Shown here: in pieces, positions 27,806 to 38,000 of the stretch
How the letters are laid out: each line of letters opens with the position of its first letter
Position numbering within the stretch: the first letter of the stretch is position 1
Source of the DNA: Pseudomonas sp. JQ170C
GTDB lineage: Bacteria > Pseudomonadota > Gammaproteobacteria > Pseudomonadales > Pseudomonadaceae
Length of the DNA: 64,000 nucleotides
NCBI RefSeq assembly: GCF_035581345.1
Contig: NZ_CP141608.1
Span: forward strand, 4,618,501-4,682,500
Direction of reading: 5' to 3'
The notes under the pieces: model-generated
Databases searched by the model: none
Seen by the model: only the letters and a program-made list of their open reading frames with translations
What the model was told of the DNA's origin: nothing
Program-made: the position numbers and the translations under genes

Positions 27806-28681
27806 TCAATCGTCGTGAGGAAATTCGCAACAAACGCCATTCAGGGTGACGGGGTGCTCCTGCCATTGCGCGAGTTTTCTGTACCATTTTTGCCGCAACG
27901 AACGCGGCAATCGACACTCCGTTCTCCCAATCAGCTGTTGCGGACCGACATTGAGCTCGCGCTGAAGCTCCTGCCGAAAGTTCCAGATCAGCAACGCCAG
28001 ATGTTGGTCATCGCCCTGGAGCCAACCCAACTCTCGAAGGAGATCCAGCAGATCCTGATGGGCGGCGCAGATCGCGTGGCAATGCTCCCAATTGTGTACT
28101 GGAACTGGCTCAGTCGTGAGCATTTGTGGTGTGAGTGTTGCATGAAGCTCGGCACAGATATGACAAATCGGCCGCTGTATGCTGCTCAGCGCAAACAACC
28201 CAGTGAAGTTCTTGGCAAGCCACCACCGGTGAAACAAGTAGCGGTCTGAGTGCGTATGTAACAACACCAGATGAACAGCCAAACACGGCCAGTCGGCACG
28301 ATCAAACAACAACGTGCTCAATTTGCCGCCATAGCCATCTAAAGGTTCACCCGCTAATCGAATGGAGTCAGCCAACTCATCCCACTCGCCGCCCCACTCG
28401 GTGTGGGAAGTTACCGCCCACAACGGATTGTCATACAACTTGCGCAACTGCGGAAAATGACCAAACAGCTGGGACCGGGTATTTGGGGCCGGCGTGACGC
28501 CGCGTCTGGCACGTTTCCATAGCGATAGACTATCTTGCCAAGGCCGCACGCCGTGCCAGTATTTTGCCATGCTATATGGCGTATGAGGGCAATCCATCGA
28601 TTGTGCCACTGTATGAAACAATGCCGTGTTGCGAAACAGGCACCCCGATGGATCAACGTCTAGGGCGATCACCTTGTACAC
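27806..28681 (-). CDS. Hypothetical protein, island-encoded
   Basis: 291 residues from a GTG start at 28681; no family recognised. The sequence is rich in Trp, His and Cys (for example RPICHICAELHATL, HNWEHCHAICAAHQDLL and a C-terminal VCCEFPHDD), has no signal peptide or clear membrane segment, and reads as a folded soluble protein. It lies tail to tail with tnpT, and its start faces the presumed tns-proximal transposon end. Codon composition resembles the neighbouring mobile genes. It may belong to the resolution-module cargo. Confidence 0.6.
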   Translation of the reverse strand: MYKVIALDVDPSGCLFRNTALFHTVAQSMDCPHTPYSMAKYWHGVRPWQDSLSLWKRARRGVTPAPNTRSQLFGHFPQLRKLYDNPLWAVTSHTEWGGEWDELADSIRLAGEPLDGYGGKLSTLLFDRADWPCLAVHLVLLHTHSDRYLFHRWWLAKNFTGLFALSSIQRPICHICAELHATLTPQMLTTEPVPVHNWEHCHAICAAHQDLLDLLRELGWLQGDDQHLALLIWNFRQELQRELNVGPQQLIGRTECRLPRSLRQKWYRKLAQWQEHPVTLNGVCCEFPHDD

Positions 28682-28808
28682 CTCGACTACATTCGCCAGC
28701 GATCCTTTTTGCGCGGAATCTCAACCGTACTAAAACCTGAAAGACACTGAAGTTAGAGCCCTGCGCGGAAAATTAATGAGGTAGAGCCCCCCCTCATTCG
28801 CCCCCTAG

Positions 28809-28840
28809 TGTACATACTGATTACAGCACATACTGAAGAC
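28809..28840. repeat. Candidate tnsA-proximal end of the Tn7-like element
   Basis: TGTACATACTGATTACAGCA opens with TGT, as Tn7-family ends do, and contains ACATACTGA twice (28812-28820 and 28828-28836) in direct orientation with a 16-bp period, like tandem TnsB-binding sites. It lies about 95-125 bp upstream of tnsA, where the right end of Tn7 sits relative to its tns genes. No partner end was found. Confidence 0.45.
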
Positions 28841-28931
28841 CAAGTTTGAAGCCGTTCGATAATTTTGACACCCGATATGCCAATAAGAAGGCTCATAGGT
28901 ATTTACAATACCTATCGAATTGGAGGTTGAG

Positions 28932-29591
28932 ATGTCTTCAATCAATCTTGTTTCCATTGAGCGCCAGCTGGCCAACGTTGCCACTTTCACTGCGTGCCGT
29001 TTACCAAGACATGGTCGACACGGCAGCCGCGTCACCATTTTTCCCTCCAGGAAAAACAACGCCCCACTCATGTGCGAGTCACTACTCGAAGCGGCCTTCA
29101 GCTTGGAGCTGGAACGAAGGACCGACGTGCTCTGCTATCAAATTCATCCTTATACACTGAAGTTTGTCGCGACCAAGGTTCGTTACACCCCCGACTTCCA
29201 AGTGACGTTTACCAGCGGCAGTCAGCAATTAATTGAAGTAAAAAACGACAAAAGTTTCGAGTGCAAAAGAATCCGGGCTAGACTCTCTCGCATTATCGAC
29301 CTGCTGGCTGAGCACGATTGCGTTTTGGAGTGTTTGCCAATGTGCAATTTCTACAATGCCACACGCACCTCCAATCTCGAATACTTGTACCACCTTGCTT
29401 ATAGCAATGACGGGGGAGCAGGCAGAGCGATTCGCCACCTTATAGCTCAGCAACCTCAAGCAATCCCGCTGCGCCAGCTATTGCAGAATAAATTTACCCC
29501 GGCAGAGATTGCCCACGCACTATTCTACCAAGTCATTCAATGCAATATAAGCAAGCCAATCACATTAGAATCTATGGTCTGGCTTAATTAA
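28932..29591 (+). CDS. tnsA: TnsA-like endonuclease of a Tn7-like transposon
   Basis: 219 residues from the ATG at 28932, preceded by GGAGGTTGAG. It carries a PD-(D/E)xK nuclease core: the Glu-rich CESLLEAAFSLELE (46-61), D88 in YTPDFQV, and E102-x-K104 in IEVKND. TnsA cuts the 5' ends of the element so that, with TnsB, transposition is cut-and-paste. It heads the order tnsA-tnsB-tnsC-tniQ. All visible catalytic positions are present. Confidence 0.85.
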   Translation: MSSINLVSIERQLANVATFTACRLPRHGRHGSRVTIFPSRKNNAPLMCESLLEAAFSLELERRTDVLCYQIHPYTLKFVATKVRYTPDFQVTFTSGSQQLIEVKNDKSFECKRIRARLSRIIDLLAEHDCVLECLPMCNFYNATRTSNLEYLYHLAYSNDGGAGRAIRHLIAQQPQAIPLRQLLQNKFTPAEIAHALFYQVIQCNISKPITLESMVWLN

Positions 29592-29746
29592 TTCCTCAAG
29601 CATGGTGTACACCCTGCGAGACCACGGCTGTCCAGACTGCCCTAATTGGGATTACGAACTTATACACATAACACAGTGACAGCTCAGCCCCTCCCTCACG
29701 CTATAGGTACTTAGCTACCGTAATCCGTAATTAAAGAGGTTTGATC

Positions 29747-31673
29747 ATGAACGTTTCCCCTGATGAATTCAACATACGGGTTGGCGAACAGTGGCGCTTT
29801 TATACGGAGGTTTATTTGGTCATTGCGGTCGATGACAAGCGGGCTCACCTGCGAAGTATAGTGAGGCGTACCCATATTGCGATACATACGCTGGAGCGAC
29901 TGCGCCACGCTTTTTTTTCGCGGGAACTTATTTCGCGTGCAGGACGCCCCGCTGGAACATAATGTACTGCGCATCGTTGCCGACCTTAACGACGATCAAC
30001 GACAACAACTGGACAAGCGCCTGCAGTATGTCCGCATTGCAGAAGCGAAACTCGGTGGAAGTCTACCGCGTCCAGCGACCGTGGCGCTGATCCAGGAGAT
30101 AAGCAAACAAATAGCTGACTCTCATCCCCCCTGCTATACCACCTTGTACGGCTGGATGAAACTCTATCGACAGTCCGGTGGTAGTCCTATTGCACTGATC
30201 CGCTCGCCCCTGCAGCGCCGGCGTCGGCTGCTCGATCTTCAACCTAACGTTGTTGCCGAAACCATTGAGCACTGGGTACGCGAACTGTACCTAATAGAAC
30301 TTCCGCATAGCATCGTTGAAGTTACTGATGTCATTCAATGTTGTCTTGAGGACCTCAATAGCAAGCGGCCGATTACAGACCAGCTGAGCGTCCCGAGCAG
30401 TTCGACCATTTGGCGTATCATTAAACAATATGACACCTATGAAAAGGACATCACGCAACGAGGGCGACAATATGCTATTAGAAAACAAAAGTTCAGCAGA
30501 AAAGGTCAACTAACGTATTTACTGGACCGTGTGGAGGGCGACACTCAGCTGATCGACGTTCTGGTCGTCAATGATCGTGGGGTAGTGATAGGTCGTGCCT
30601 GGCTTACGGTACTGATTGATGTGTGTTCTCGTGTAATTATTGGATGGGATATTTCTATCAATCCACCGTGTATTGAAAAGACACTCCGGGCACTCAGGCA
30701 TTCGCTGCGCTCTGACTTGCTCTATACCGGCCTTGCCACCACCTATATTCTGGATAACGGCAGTGAATTTGCAGGAAAAAAAATCGCATATATCATGCAC
30801 CTGCTTGGTGCCCAAGTAACTTACTGTGAGCCGTTCACCCCAGACCAAAAGCCCTATGTCGAACGCTGGTTTAAAACTCATAACATCCAGTTCGCCCATC
30901 ACCTCAGCGGTACGACATTTTCAAACCCTGACGAACGGGGAGATTACAACTCTGAAAAAAATGCTACATACACCATCGCCGAGCTCAAAGAGAGCTTCAG
31001 CCAATTTCTTGGTATCTATCATCAGAATTTCCACCGATCTCTCAATGACTCGCCACTGAACACCTGGAACAAATTCCTCGATAAAAAATTTCCGCCGAAA
31101 AGGTTCAGTGAGTCGGATATTCAGCGCTTGTTCTGGAGCAAAATAACAGCACTTCCATCCAACGGCCGGATCGGATTCTCAAAACTTCAATGGACCGGGC
31201 CAGCAGTGCCAGCACTGACTACCCGCGGGGCCAAAAGAGTCAGACTCACGGTGTTCTACGACATCAGTGACTTGGGCACAATTTGGATCTGCCACCCGGA
31301 CAGGCCGGAAGACCTCTATCCGGTTGAAGCGGTCGACCCGGAGTACCAGAACGGCCTGACTATGCAAATGCACCGTCTGGTGCAGAACCAACTGCGAAAC
31401 GAACGGAAAGCATTCGATTTCAGGTCTGCTCGTGAATGCCGCGTCAAATACATCATCACATTGCGCAACAACAAGCGCAAAGCGGCACAGAAACGTTTAG
31501 CACGCTTGCAGGAAAGCCAGGCCTCGGACCGTCAGGAACCGATTGACAGTTACCCAACCTCGCCCTCTCGGGATTCCGCTCTACGTCCCAATCCAGTCCC
31601 ACTTCCACCGATCACGCTGCTCGACGCAACCCCACTCTCACCCTTCTCTACAGTAGAGGTGCGCCATGAGTAA
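29747..31673 (+). CDS. tnsB: TnsB-like DDE transposase, interrupted by a +1 frameshift at a T8 run
   Basis: The frame from the ATG at 29747 (AGAGG 7 bases upstream) encodes about 56 residues of TnsB-type N-terminus (GEQWRFYTEVYLVIAVDDKR), then reaches TTTTTTTT at 29911-29918. The rest of the protein continues in the next frame, which is open from 29877 to 31673. With seven T the two join smoothly as HAFFRGNLFR. The catalytic rve domain is intact in the main frame: D in QLIDV, D in ILDNGSEF, E in PYVERWFKT. Slippage on the T-run, a mutation or a sequencing error could each explain it. Confidence 0.85.
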
Positions 31674-32598
31674 TGCCGACAACCAATGGCTACTCGACTA
31701 TTCGCAACAGCTGGTCTTGTTTCCGTCATTTCTCCACGCGTACACCATGTTGCAAAAAAGCGTGGAGACCGCCCGGCAACGGGGAATTCCCACTTCCGCG
31801 ATGGTGGTGGGACCGTCAGGTTGTGGTAAGTCCACGTTGCTTCAACTGTTCCGTGATTCGTTTGGCCCTCCCTACGAGCTGATAGCACAGAACGGCATCA
31901 CTACGATTCGGCCCGCGTTCTATTGCAGCGTTCCTTCGCCGGTGACCGTAAAAGCCTTCGCCAAAAAATTGGTTCGGGAACTGGGCTGCTCTGATTTAAG
32001 GGGCGATACGGTGGAACTGAGCTATCGCGTGATGGCATTGCTGAAAACCTGTCAGGTCGAAGTCTGTGAACTTGATGAATTTCATCACTTGGCCAGGCCC
32101 GAAGCAGAAAAAACGTGGGGAGTTGTCATCGATTGGCTCATCACCATGATGAACGAAACCATGACCCCCTTTGTCCTTGCAGGGGCTCCCGAATGTAAGT
32201 TTCTGTTGAATCAGCGTCCGGCATTCGCCCGCCGCTTTCCTTTCGTTGTGGACCTGCAACATCTCGACTTCAGTGAAGACCGCGACTCGGATTACATGGT
32301 GTTACTCAGCAGGCTCGACGAGCAGCTCTATACCCGCGGCCAGCTTAGTTCGGGGGCTCATCTCACTGATTCTGATGTAGCGGTGCGCCTGTATGTCGCC
32401 ACATCCGGTAATTTGGAATATATCAGGATGATCATCCACGGTGCCGCACAGCACATGCTCGCTCATCAGCGGCTGAGTTTGGAAATTTCTGACTTTGCTC
32501 AAGCTAGCAAGTTAATCGACTTGAAGCTCAGCATGAGTCCAGAGCCATTGGGGCTGACTTTATCATCTTGCTATGACATGATTCAGAGAAGACAATGA
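31666..32598 (+). CDS. tnsC: TnsC-like AAA+ ATPase transposition regulator
   Basis: 310 residues. Walker A is GPSGCGKST (49-57); Walker B is VCELDEFHHL (133-142, D137 and E138); the sensor-type segment is FVLAGAPE. TnsC polymerises on target DNA, links the target selector TniQ/TnsD to TnsAB, and gives target immunity. It overlaps the end of tnsB by 8 bp and the start of tniQ by 4 bp, so the three are translationally coupled. Confidence 0.9.
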   Translation: MSNADNQWLLDYSQQLVLFPSFLHAYTMLQKSVETARQRGIPTSAMVVGPSGCGKSTLLQLFRDSFGPPYELIAQNGITTIRPAFYCSVPSPVTVKAFAKKLVRELGCSDLRGDTVELSYRVMALLKTCQVEVCELDEFHHLARPEAEKTWGVVIDWLITMMNETMTPFVLAGAPECKFLLNQRPAFARRFPFVVDLQHLDFSEDRDSDYMVLLSRLDEQLYTRGQLSSGAHLTDSDVAVRLYVATSGNLEYIRMIIHGAAQHMLAHQRLSLEISDFAQASKLIDLKLSMSPEPLGLTLSSCYDMIQRRQ

Positions 32599-34886
32599 AA
32601 ACACTTAATTTTATCCCTCTGCCTCAGCCCGGTGAAAGCGCTAGCAGTATAATCCGTAGGCTGGCTAGCCAAAACGGTTACTCTACCGTTTCTAAGTTAG
32701 GTGCCTATTTTTTCGGGTATGGATATACACCCCATGGGAGCTCACTACTCCAAGGCAACCGCTATGAGTCAATAATGCTTTCTCAAGTAGGGCCGTCGTT
32801 ACAGCAACGCATCAAAAATGGCTTCTACGCGTTAGCAGAACAAGATGCACCTAAAGGGGCCTTCCTGCTCGGAAATGTGAGAGTCGGAAGGCGGCTATTG
32901 AGAGCCCGATCCTTCCCGGTATGCAGTGAATGCCGAAAGTCGGGATACGACCATTTCATCAATGACCTCTGTCTTTGCAGACATTGTCCGGTACATTGCC
33001 GCACGCTGCTTTTTGCATGCCCTCACTGCAAGCGGCGTTTGGCTTTAAGAAATCAAAGTTCGCTACATTGTGCCTGCGGGGCAGATTGGGATTCACCGGC
33101 ATGTTCTGAAGACGAGTGCCTTCCCGAAAAACGTCTGATGCAGATATTTGAACAACAAGATCAGAAAAAGCTAGACTCACTCATGGCGATGATAAGCGCC
33201 TTTGGCATTTCCAGACACAAAATCAACCGCATCAGCCACAGTGTATTTGATGCGGCCACTGCCTTGGTGTTTGATGACGCTCATAGGCTAAAACCTCTTC
33301 TGTCTGAGATCTGGAAACCGCTGGATGTGGTCCAAGCTGAAATACTGACTGCTCAGCTCAGGAGGCTGCATCCGGCCATTGCCTCCGATATTGAAGCGTT
33401 GCCGAAGAAAAACTCAAATATTATAAACAATGATCCAGCTCAGCCTATCACCGTTACCGGCATGAAGCTTTTACTCGGAGTAACGTCACGCGTATGGAAA
33501 GAGTTTCTCCAGGCAAACAAACGCCACAACAAGAAAAATTATAGCTTTGCCGACCTTGAGCAAATCCGCCAACCAATTATCGACTTTGCAGCGAAAACCA
33601 CAAAGAAAAAACTTCAATTTGAATCAAAAATAGTTTCATCATGCTCCACATTAGCTGTCACCTCGAAACGCCTAGGTCTCACGCACGCTGAATGCCGTAT
33701 TTTATCTGAAAAGGGACTACTCACCCCCATCGCTAGAATTCGCACGCGGCCCTACTACCAAAAAAATGACATCAACGTCTTTCAGACTGCATTCATATCT
33801 ACACGAATGCTGGCCACTCGCCTAAAAGTTACGCACACTCAAATAATTACTGCACTCAACCGCTGCAAAACGATCAAGCCGTTGATCAACCACTCCGGAG
33901 CTCCATATCTCGTCCGCACCGAAGAAATCCCAACAGTGCTCCAATCATTAAAAAAAATACCACCAAAAACTAACTCCTTGAGGGATCAATTAAAAATAAA
34001 CCGTTGCACCACAGAGCATTTACAGACGTTAACTCTCGATCAAGTGGCCGAGCACCTCAAGGTACACCGGAGCTCGGTTATTTACTATCGCGACCTCGGG
34101 CTGATCAGGTGCTCAACAGACAACAGTCGAGTTTTTGTTCGTGATGATGTAGTCAGCTTTTATGATCGCTTTGCTACTCCACGAATTTTAGGCCGCGAGC
34201 TTTACTTGGCCCCCAATAAAATATGTCGTATCCTCGAGCGCCATAACATCCATGGCCTCTCTGGACAGCTGGTTAATGGCAACGCAAATACTATATTTGA
34301 TCGCAAACACCTTCCAGAGAACCTATACGCACTGATCAATCCAACGCACGATACATTTGGAGTTTGTCTCTCACTCAACCAGGTCATGACTTTACGAGAC
34401 GCAGCGAAGGCATTAGGGATAACATATGGAGATGTGCGGAAGCTTTTTTCCCGCGACATTCGTCCTAGTCGAGCAGCGCAATACAGAGGTCACGGATCAA
34501 TTTCTCACGATGAAATAAGTTCAATAAGAAAAAATATCTCCAGCCTTTCGAAACTGTCCGACGTTCTAGATAACTTTAACATCACGCATGCAGCTTTTTC
34601 CAGACGCTTCGTCTTCCCCGGCTTTGTCCACCCGTTGAAACTGAACAACCAAAAATTCCTTACACCAACCGATTCCATCAAGCTCAACGCTTTCATGGGC
34701 CAATATTGCAGCCCAACCGACGCAGCTAAAATCCTGGGGCTATCGTCCGCTCATATTAGCCTCTTAATGAAACAAAGAACCATTTCCTCATACCGTGTAC
34801 CAGGATTTGACTATCCACACCCGTTCGTGAAAAGAATTGAAGTCCAAGCGTTGCTGGAACTACGGGTAAAGGATTTGCCCCGTTAG
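32595..34886 (+). CDS. tniQ: TniQ/TnsD-family target-selection protein with tandem C-terminal HTH-like modules
   Basis: 763 residues. The N-terminal TniQ domain begins LNFIPLPQPGESASSIIRRL. A zinc-binding Cys/His cluster follows at about 112-165 (CSEC, CRHCPVHC, CPHC, CACG). The long C-terminal half contains repeated helix-turn-helix-like modules, among them LTLDQVAEHLKVHRSSVIYY, MTLRDAAKALGITYGDVRKL and CSPTDAAKILGLSSAHISLL. The size and array suggest sequence-specific recognition of a fixed attachment site, as with TnsD, not the short TniQ used with CRISPR. The target site is not identified. Confidence 0.88.
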   Translation: MKTLNFIPLPQPGESASSIIRRLASQNGYSTVSKLGAYFFGYGYTPHGSSLLQGNRYESIMLSQVGPSLQQRIKNGFYALAEQDAPKGAFLLGNVRVGRRLLRARSFPVCSECRKSGYDHFINDLCLCRHCPVHCRTLLFACPHCKRRLALRNQSSLHCACGADWDSPACSEDECLPEKRLMQIFEQQDQKKLDSLMAMISAFGISRHKINRISHSVFDAATALVFDDAHRLKPLLSEIWKPLDVVQAEILTAQLRRLHPAIASDIEALPKKNSNIINNDPAQPITVTGMKLLLGVTSRVWKEFLQANKRHNKKNYSFADLEQIRQPIIDFAAKTTKKKLQFESKIVSSCSTLAVTSKRLGLTHAECRILSEKGLLTPIARIRTRPYYQKNDINVFQTAFISTRMLATRLKVTHTQIITALNRCKTIKPLINHSGAPYLVRTEEIPTVLQSLKKIPPKTNSLRDQLKINRCTTEHLQTLTLDQVAEHLKVHRSSVIYYRDLGLIRCSTDNSRVFVRDDVVSFYDRFATPRILGRELYLAPNKICRILERHNIHGLSGQLVNGNANTIFDRKHLPENLYALINPTHDTFGVCLSLNQVMTLRDAAKALGITYGDVRKLFSRDIRPSRAAQYRGHGSISHDEISSIRKNISSLSKLSDVLDNFNITHAAFSRRFVFPGFVHPLKLNNQKFLTPTDSIKLNAFMGQYCSPTDAAKILGLSSAHISLLMKQRTISSYRVPGFDYPHPFVKRIEVQALLELRVKDLPR

Positions 34887-35099
34887 GCGAATCCCAATCA
34901 GGCGTATCACCGTGGGCGAACCGCTGCAATAGCCCAGACAACACCCTCAGCTTACAGTGCGCACATTATTGCCATTACCGGACCATTGGAGTCCCTCCCG
35001 CATCCGACCTCTTTGGTACACGTAGAGCCCTGGATTCCTGGCGAATGCCCGCCAAATATGTCATATAGCCGCTACTGACATGACGACGCGTGAGCGCTA

Positions 35100-38000
35100 A
35101 TGGTGCACACGCTTACAGGGGCATTGGTAGCTGTCCGCGCCAGGCGCGACACGGAAGGCCAGAAACCAGGATCAAGGTTGATGTTTGGACGTATTGGACG
35201 CGGCGTTAGCCGCTGTTGGTGGGCGCTTGTGGCGGGCGGGCGGGCTACCCGCAGGTCATTTCTCGCGGGGCGCAAGGGGGATGAGCCATTCTTCGAGCCG
35301 TTGACCCCTGTCTTAGTTGAGAATGGAAGGGCCGACCGGTACGAGCGCGAGCTCCTGCGTGCGTTGAAAAACGAGGAAGTTCTGAATATCGCGGTTACAG
35401 GCGGCTACGGCGCCGGAAAAAGCAGTGTGCTGAAGACCTTCTTTGAGCACCACCCTGCGTTCGACCACATCTTTGTCTCCTTGGCCACATTCAGCAAGCA
35501 GCGACCGGCGGCATCTGAGGTGATAACTGATGGTGCGCCCGGGGACGCTGCTGTGACAGCAACCGCTACTCCCCCCGACACGGAAAATTCCGACCTGATC
35601 AATCGAATCGAAGAAACGATCGTTCAGCAGCTGCTTTACGCTGTGCCAGCAAAGGATGTGCCGAAGACGCGGCTCAAGCGAATAACCCAGTCTTCAACAT
35701 TGCGGATCTATTGGCAGACTTTGCGGATTGCATTCATTGTCACATGTGCTTTACGGCTATGGGCCCCAAAGCTGAAAACGCTGTCCAATGTGTCCGTAGA
35801 GTGGTTCCTGCAATGGCTCCTTCTGGTACCCGAATCACTTGCTGTGGTTGGAGTGCTCGGGGGGGGCGTCTGGGCCCTGTATGTCGGATTAAGGATGCTC
35901 TCGCTTTTCAGCATCGATGGTTTGACGCTCAAAGGCGGCAAGCTTGAGGCTACGCAACACGGATCAGTGCTTCACAAAAACATCGACGAAATCATCTATT
36001 GCTTCGAGCGTAGTGACATCAATGTTGTAGTGATCGAAGACTTGGACAGGTTTGACATCCAGGACATTTTTTTCAGGCTGCGCGAAATCAACTTCATCAT
36101 CCAGCGGTCTCCGCAGATCAGACGTCCCGTTCACTTCATCTACGCCATCCGCGATGAGATGTTCACCGTCACCGACAAGACCAAATTCTTCGACCTGATC
36201 ATTCCTATTATCCCGGTGGTGAACTCGGAGAACTCCCGGGAGAAGCTGGTAGAGCTGATGAAGGACCGCAAGGTAACGGGTAAGCCACTGAGCGATGGGC
36301 TGAAGCCCAAGCTGATCGAGACGGTGTGCTATTACATCGATGAGATGCGGCTGATCAAAAACATTGTGAACGAGTACGACATCTACGCGAATTTACTGAG
36401 CCAAGATGGTTTGTTGCTTGATCCCAACAAGCTCTTCGCAATGGTCGCCGTCCGCAATCTTTATCCCGAGGCATACGCCGACCTGCTGAAGCGCAAGGGA
36501 GTCATTCATACGATCATCGAGGGCTATCCCGTTTGGGTTCATCACGAGACCCAAAAGTTGACGAACGACATCGTTAAGTTGAGAGAACGGCGCGCGGAGC
36601 GAGAGCTTGAAGTTGCCAGCGACCTGATTCACCTCCGTGCCGTCGTCTGGTATGAGATCATGCATCAAGGGGCGCTCAACAGCGCAAATTGTCTCTCGCT
36701 GCAGGATCAGTCGACGCTCGCACTGGTTGAATTTGTTACCCACGAAGGATTCACCAAAGCCTGTCGCTCGGTGAATGTGTGGCCTTTTTTTGACATGAAC
36801 AACAGGTACAACAGTCAGAAAGGAAACCCGGTGCAGCCTTTGACTGTCCTCAATGAGCTTTCATATGAGAAGCGGGCTGCTCGGCTGGAGATCTCCTTAG
36901 AAGATATCGATACCGAACTAAGCTCGCTGCAAAAACAAATTACTAAGCTCAAAACCATGCCATTCAGGGAGGCAAGTCATAACGGTTACGGCGAGACATT
37001 CGCCGCGCAGCTCAAGGACTACAAGCTCATTGCCTTCCTGCTGCACCGCGGATTTCTGGATACCGACTACTCCGATTACCTTGGCTACTTCTACGAAGGC
37101 TCGCTCACCCAGTCTGACAAGAACCTGATCCTGGCTCTTGGCCGAGGCGAAATGCCTGATGTTGGCACCGCAATCAGCAACCCAGAGCGTGTCGCCGGTA
37201 AGCTTGACCTCGACTCCCTGGACAAGGGGAAAGGAATTCTCATGCACCTGATCGGGGAGCTCGCCCGCCACCGCACCGAAGACGCTGAAAACAGGAGCGC
37301 ACAGCTCACTGTGATTCTCAAGAGCGGCCATCAGCATATGGATCGCTTGGCAGAGGCGTTTGACTTGATGCTTCTGGACGCGGATCGAAATGTTTTCATC
37401 AAAGCAATGTTCAGGGTCGATGCGAACCTTATCCTACAGTTGCTTGCCTACGAGAAAGCGCTGACTGCCCGAGAGGAACTCGTGCGAACGGTGCTGGATA
37501 CACTGACGGTAGACGAGGCGGAGCAACTACAAGGGCGTCGAGGGACTTTCTTGAAGATGATCAATGGGCTATCCGATGTGTCGAAGCTAGTACCGCACAT
37601 GGAAAGCGGGCAGATGGGGTGGGGTTGGCTCAAAGCTAAACCGGCAAGGTTCTCCAACATCAGCGAAACCACTTCACCTGATGACCTCAAGCGTCTGATG
37701 GAATGGGGTTGCATCGAGACCTCTCTAGGGATGCTCCGTCTCCTGTGTCGAACGCTTGACCCTGACAATGTCGATGAGCAGGTCACCTATCATCGACTGT
37801 GCAGACTCGACGCCCCGAGTGTTGATGCAATCATTAAACATTCGCCGAGTGGTTTCGTGGAAGCGCTGCTGACGCAGGAAGGCAAGCTTCACGAGTCCTC
37901 TGAATCGCTGAAAGCGCTTTTGGAACTATTAGAGGATGACGAAGATGAGGAACTGCTGCTGAAGGTGTTTGAACGCTCTACCGGCACAGTGCAGTCGCTG

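Noticed and set aside
28809..28818. TGTACATACT considered as a HutC site
   Set aside because: It breaks the TGTA-N2-TACA pattern at the last base and lies at a transposon end far from any hut gene.
32595..34886. Possibility that the Tn7-like system is CRISPR-associated
   Set aside because: No cas genes and no repeat-spacer array were seen, and the TniQ protein is the long TnsD-like form.
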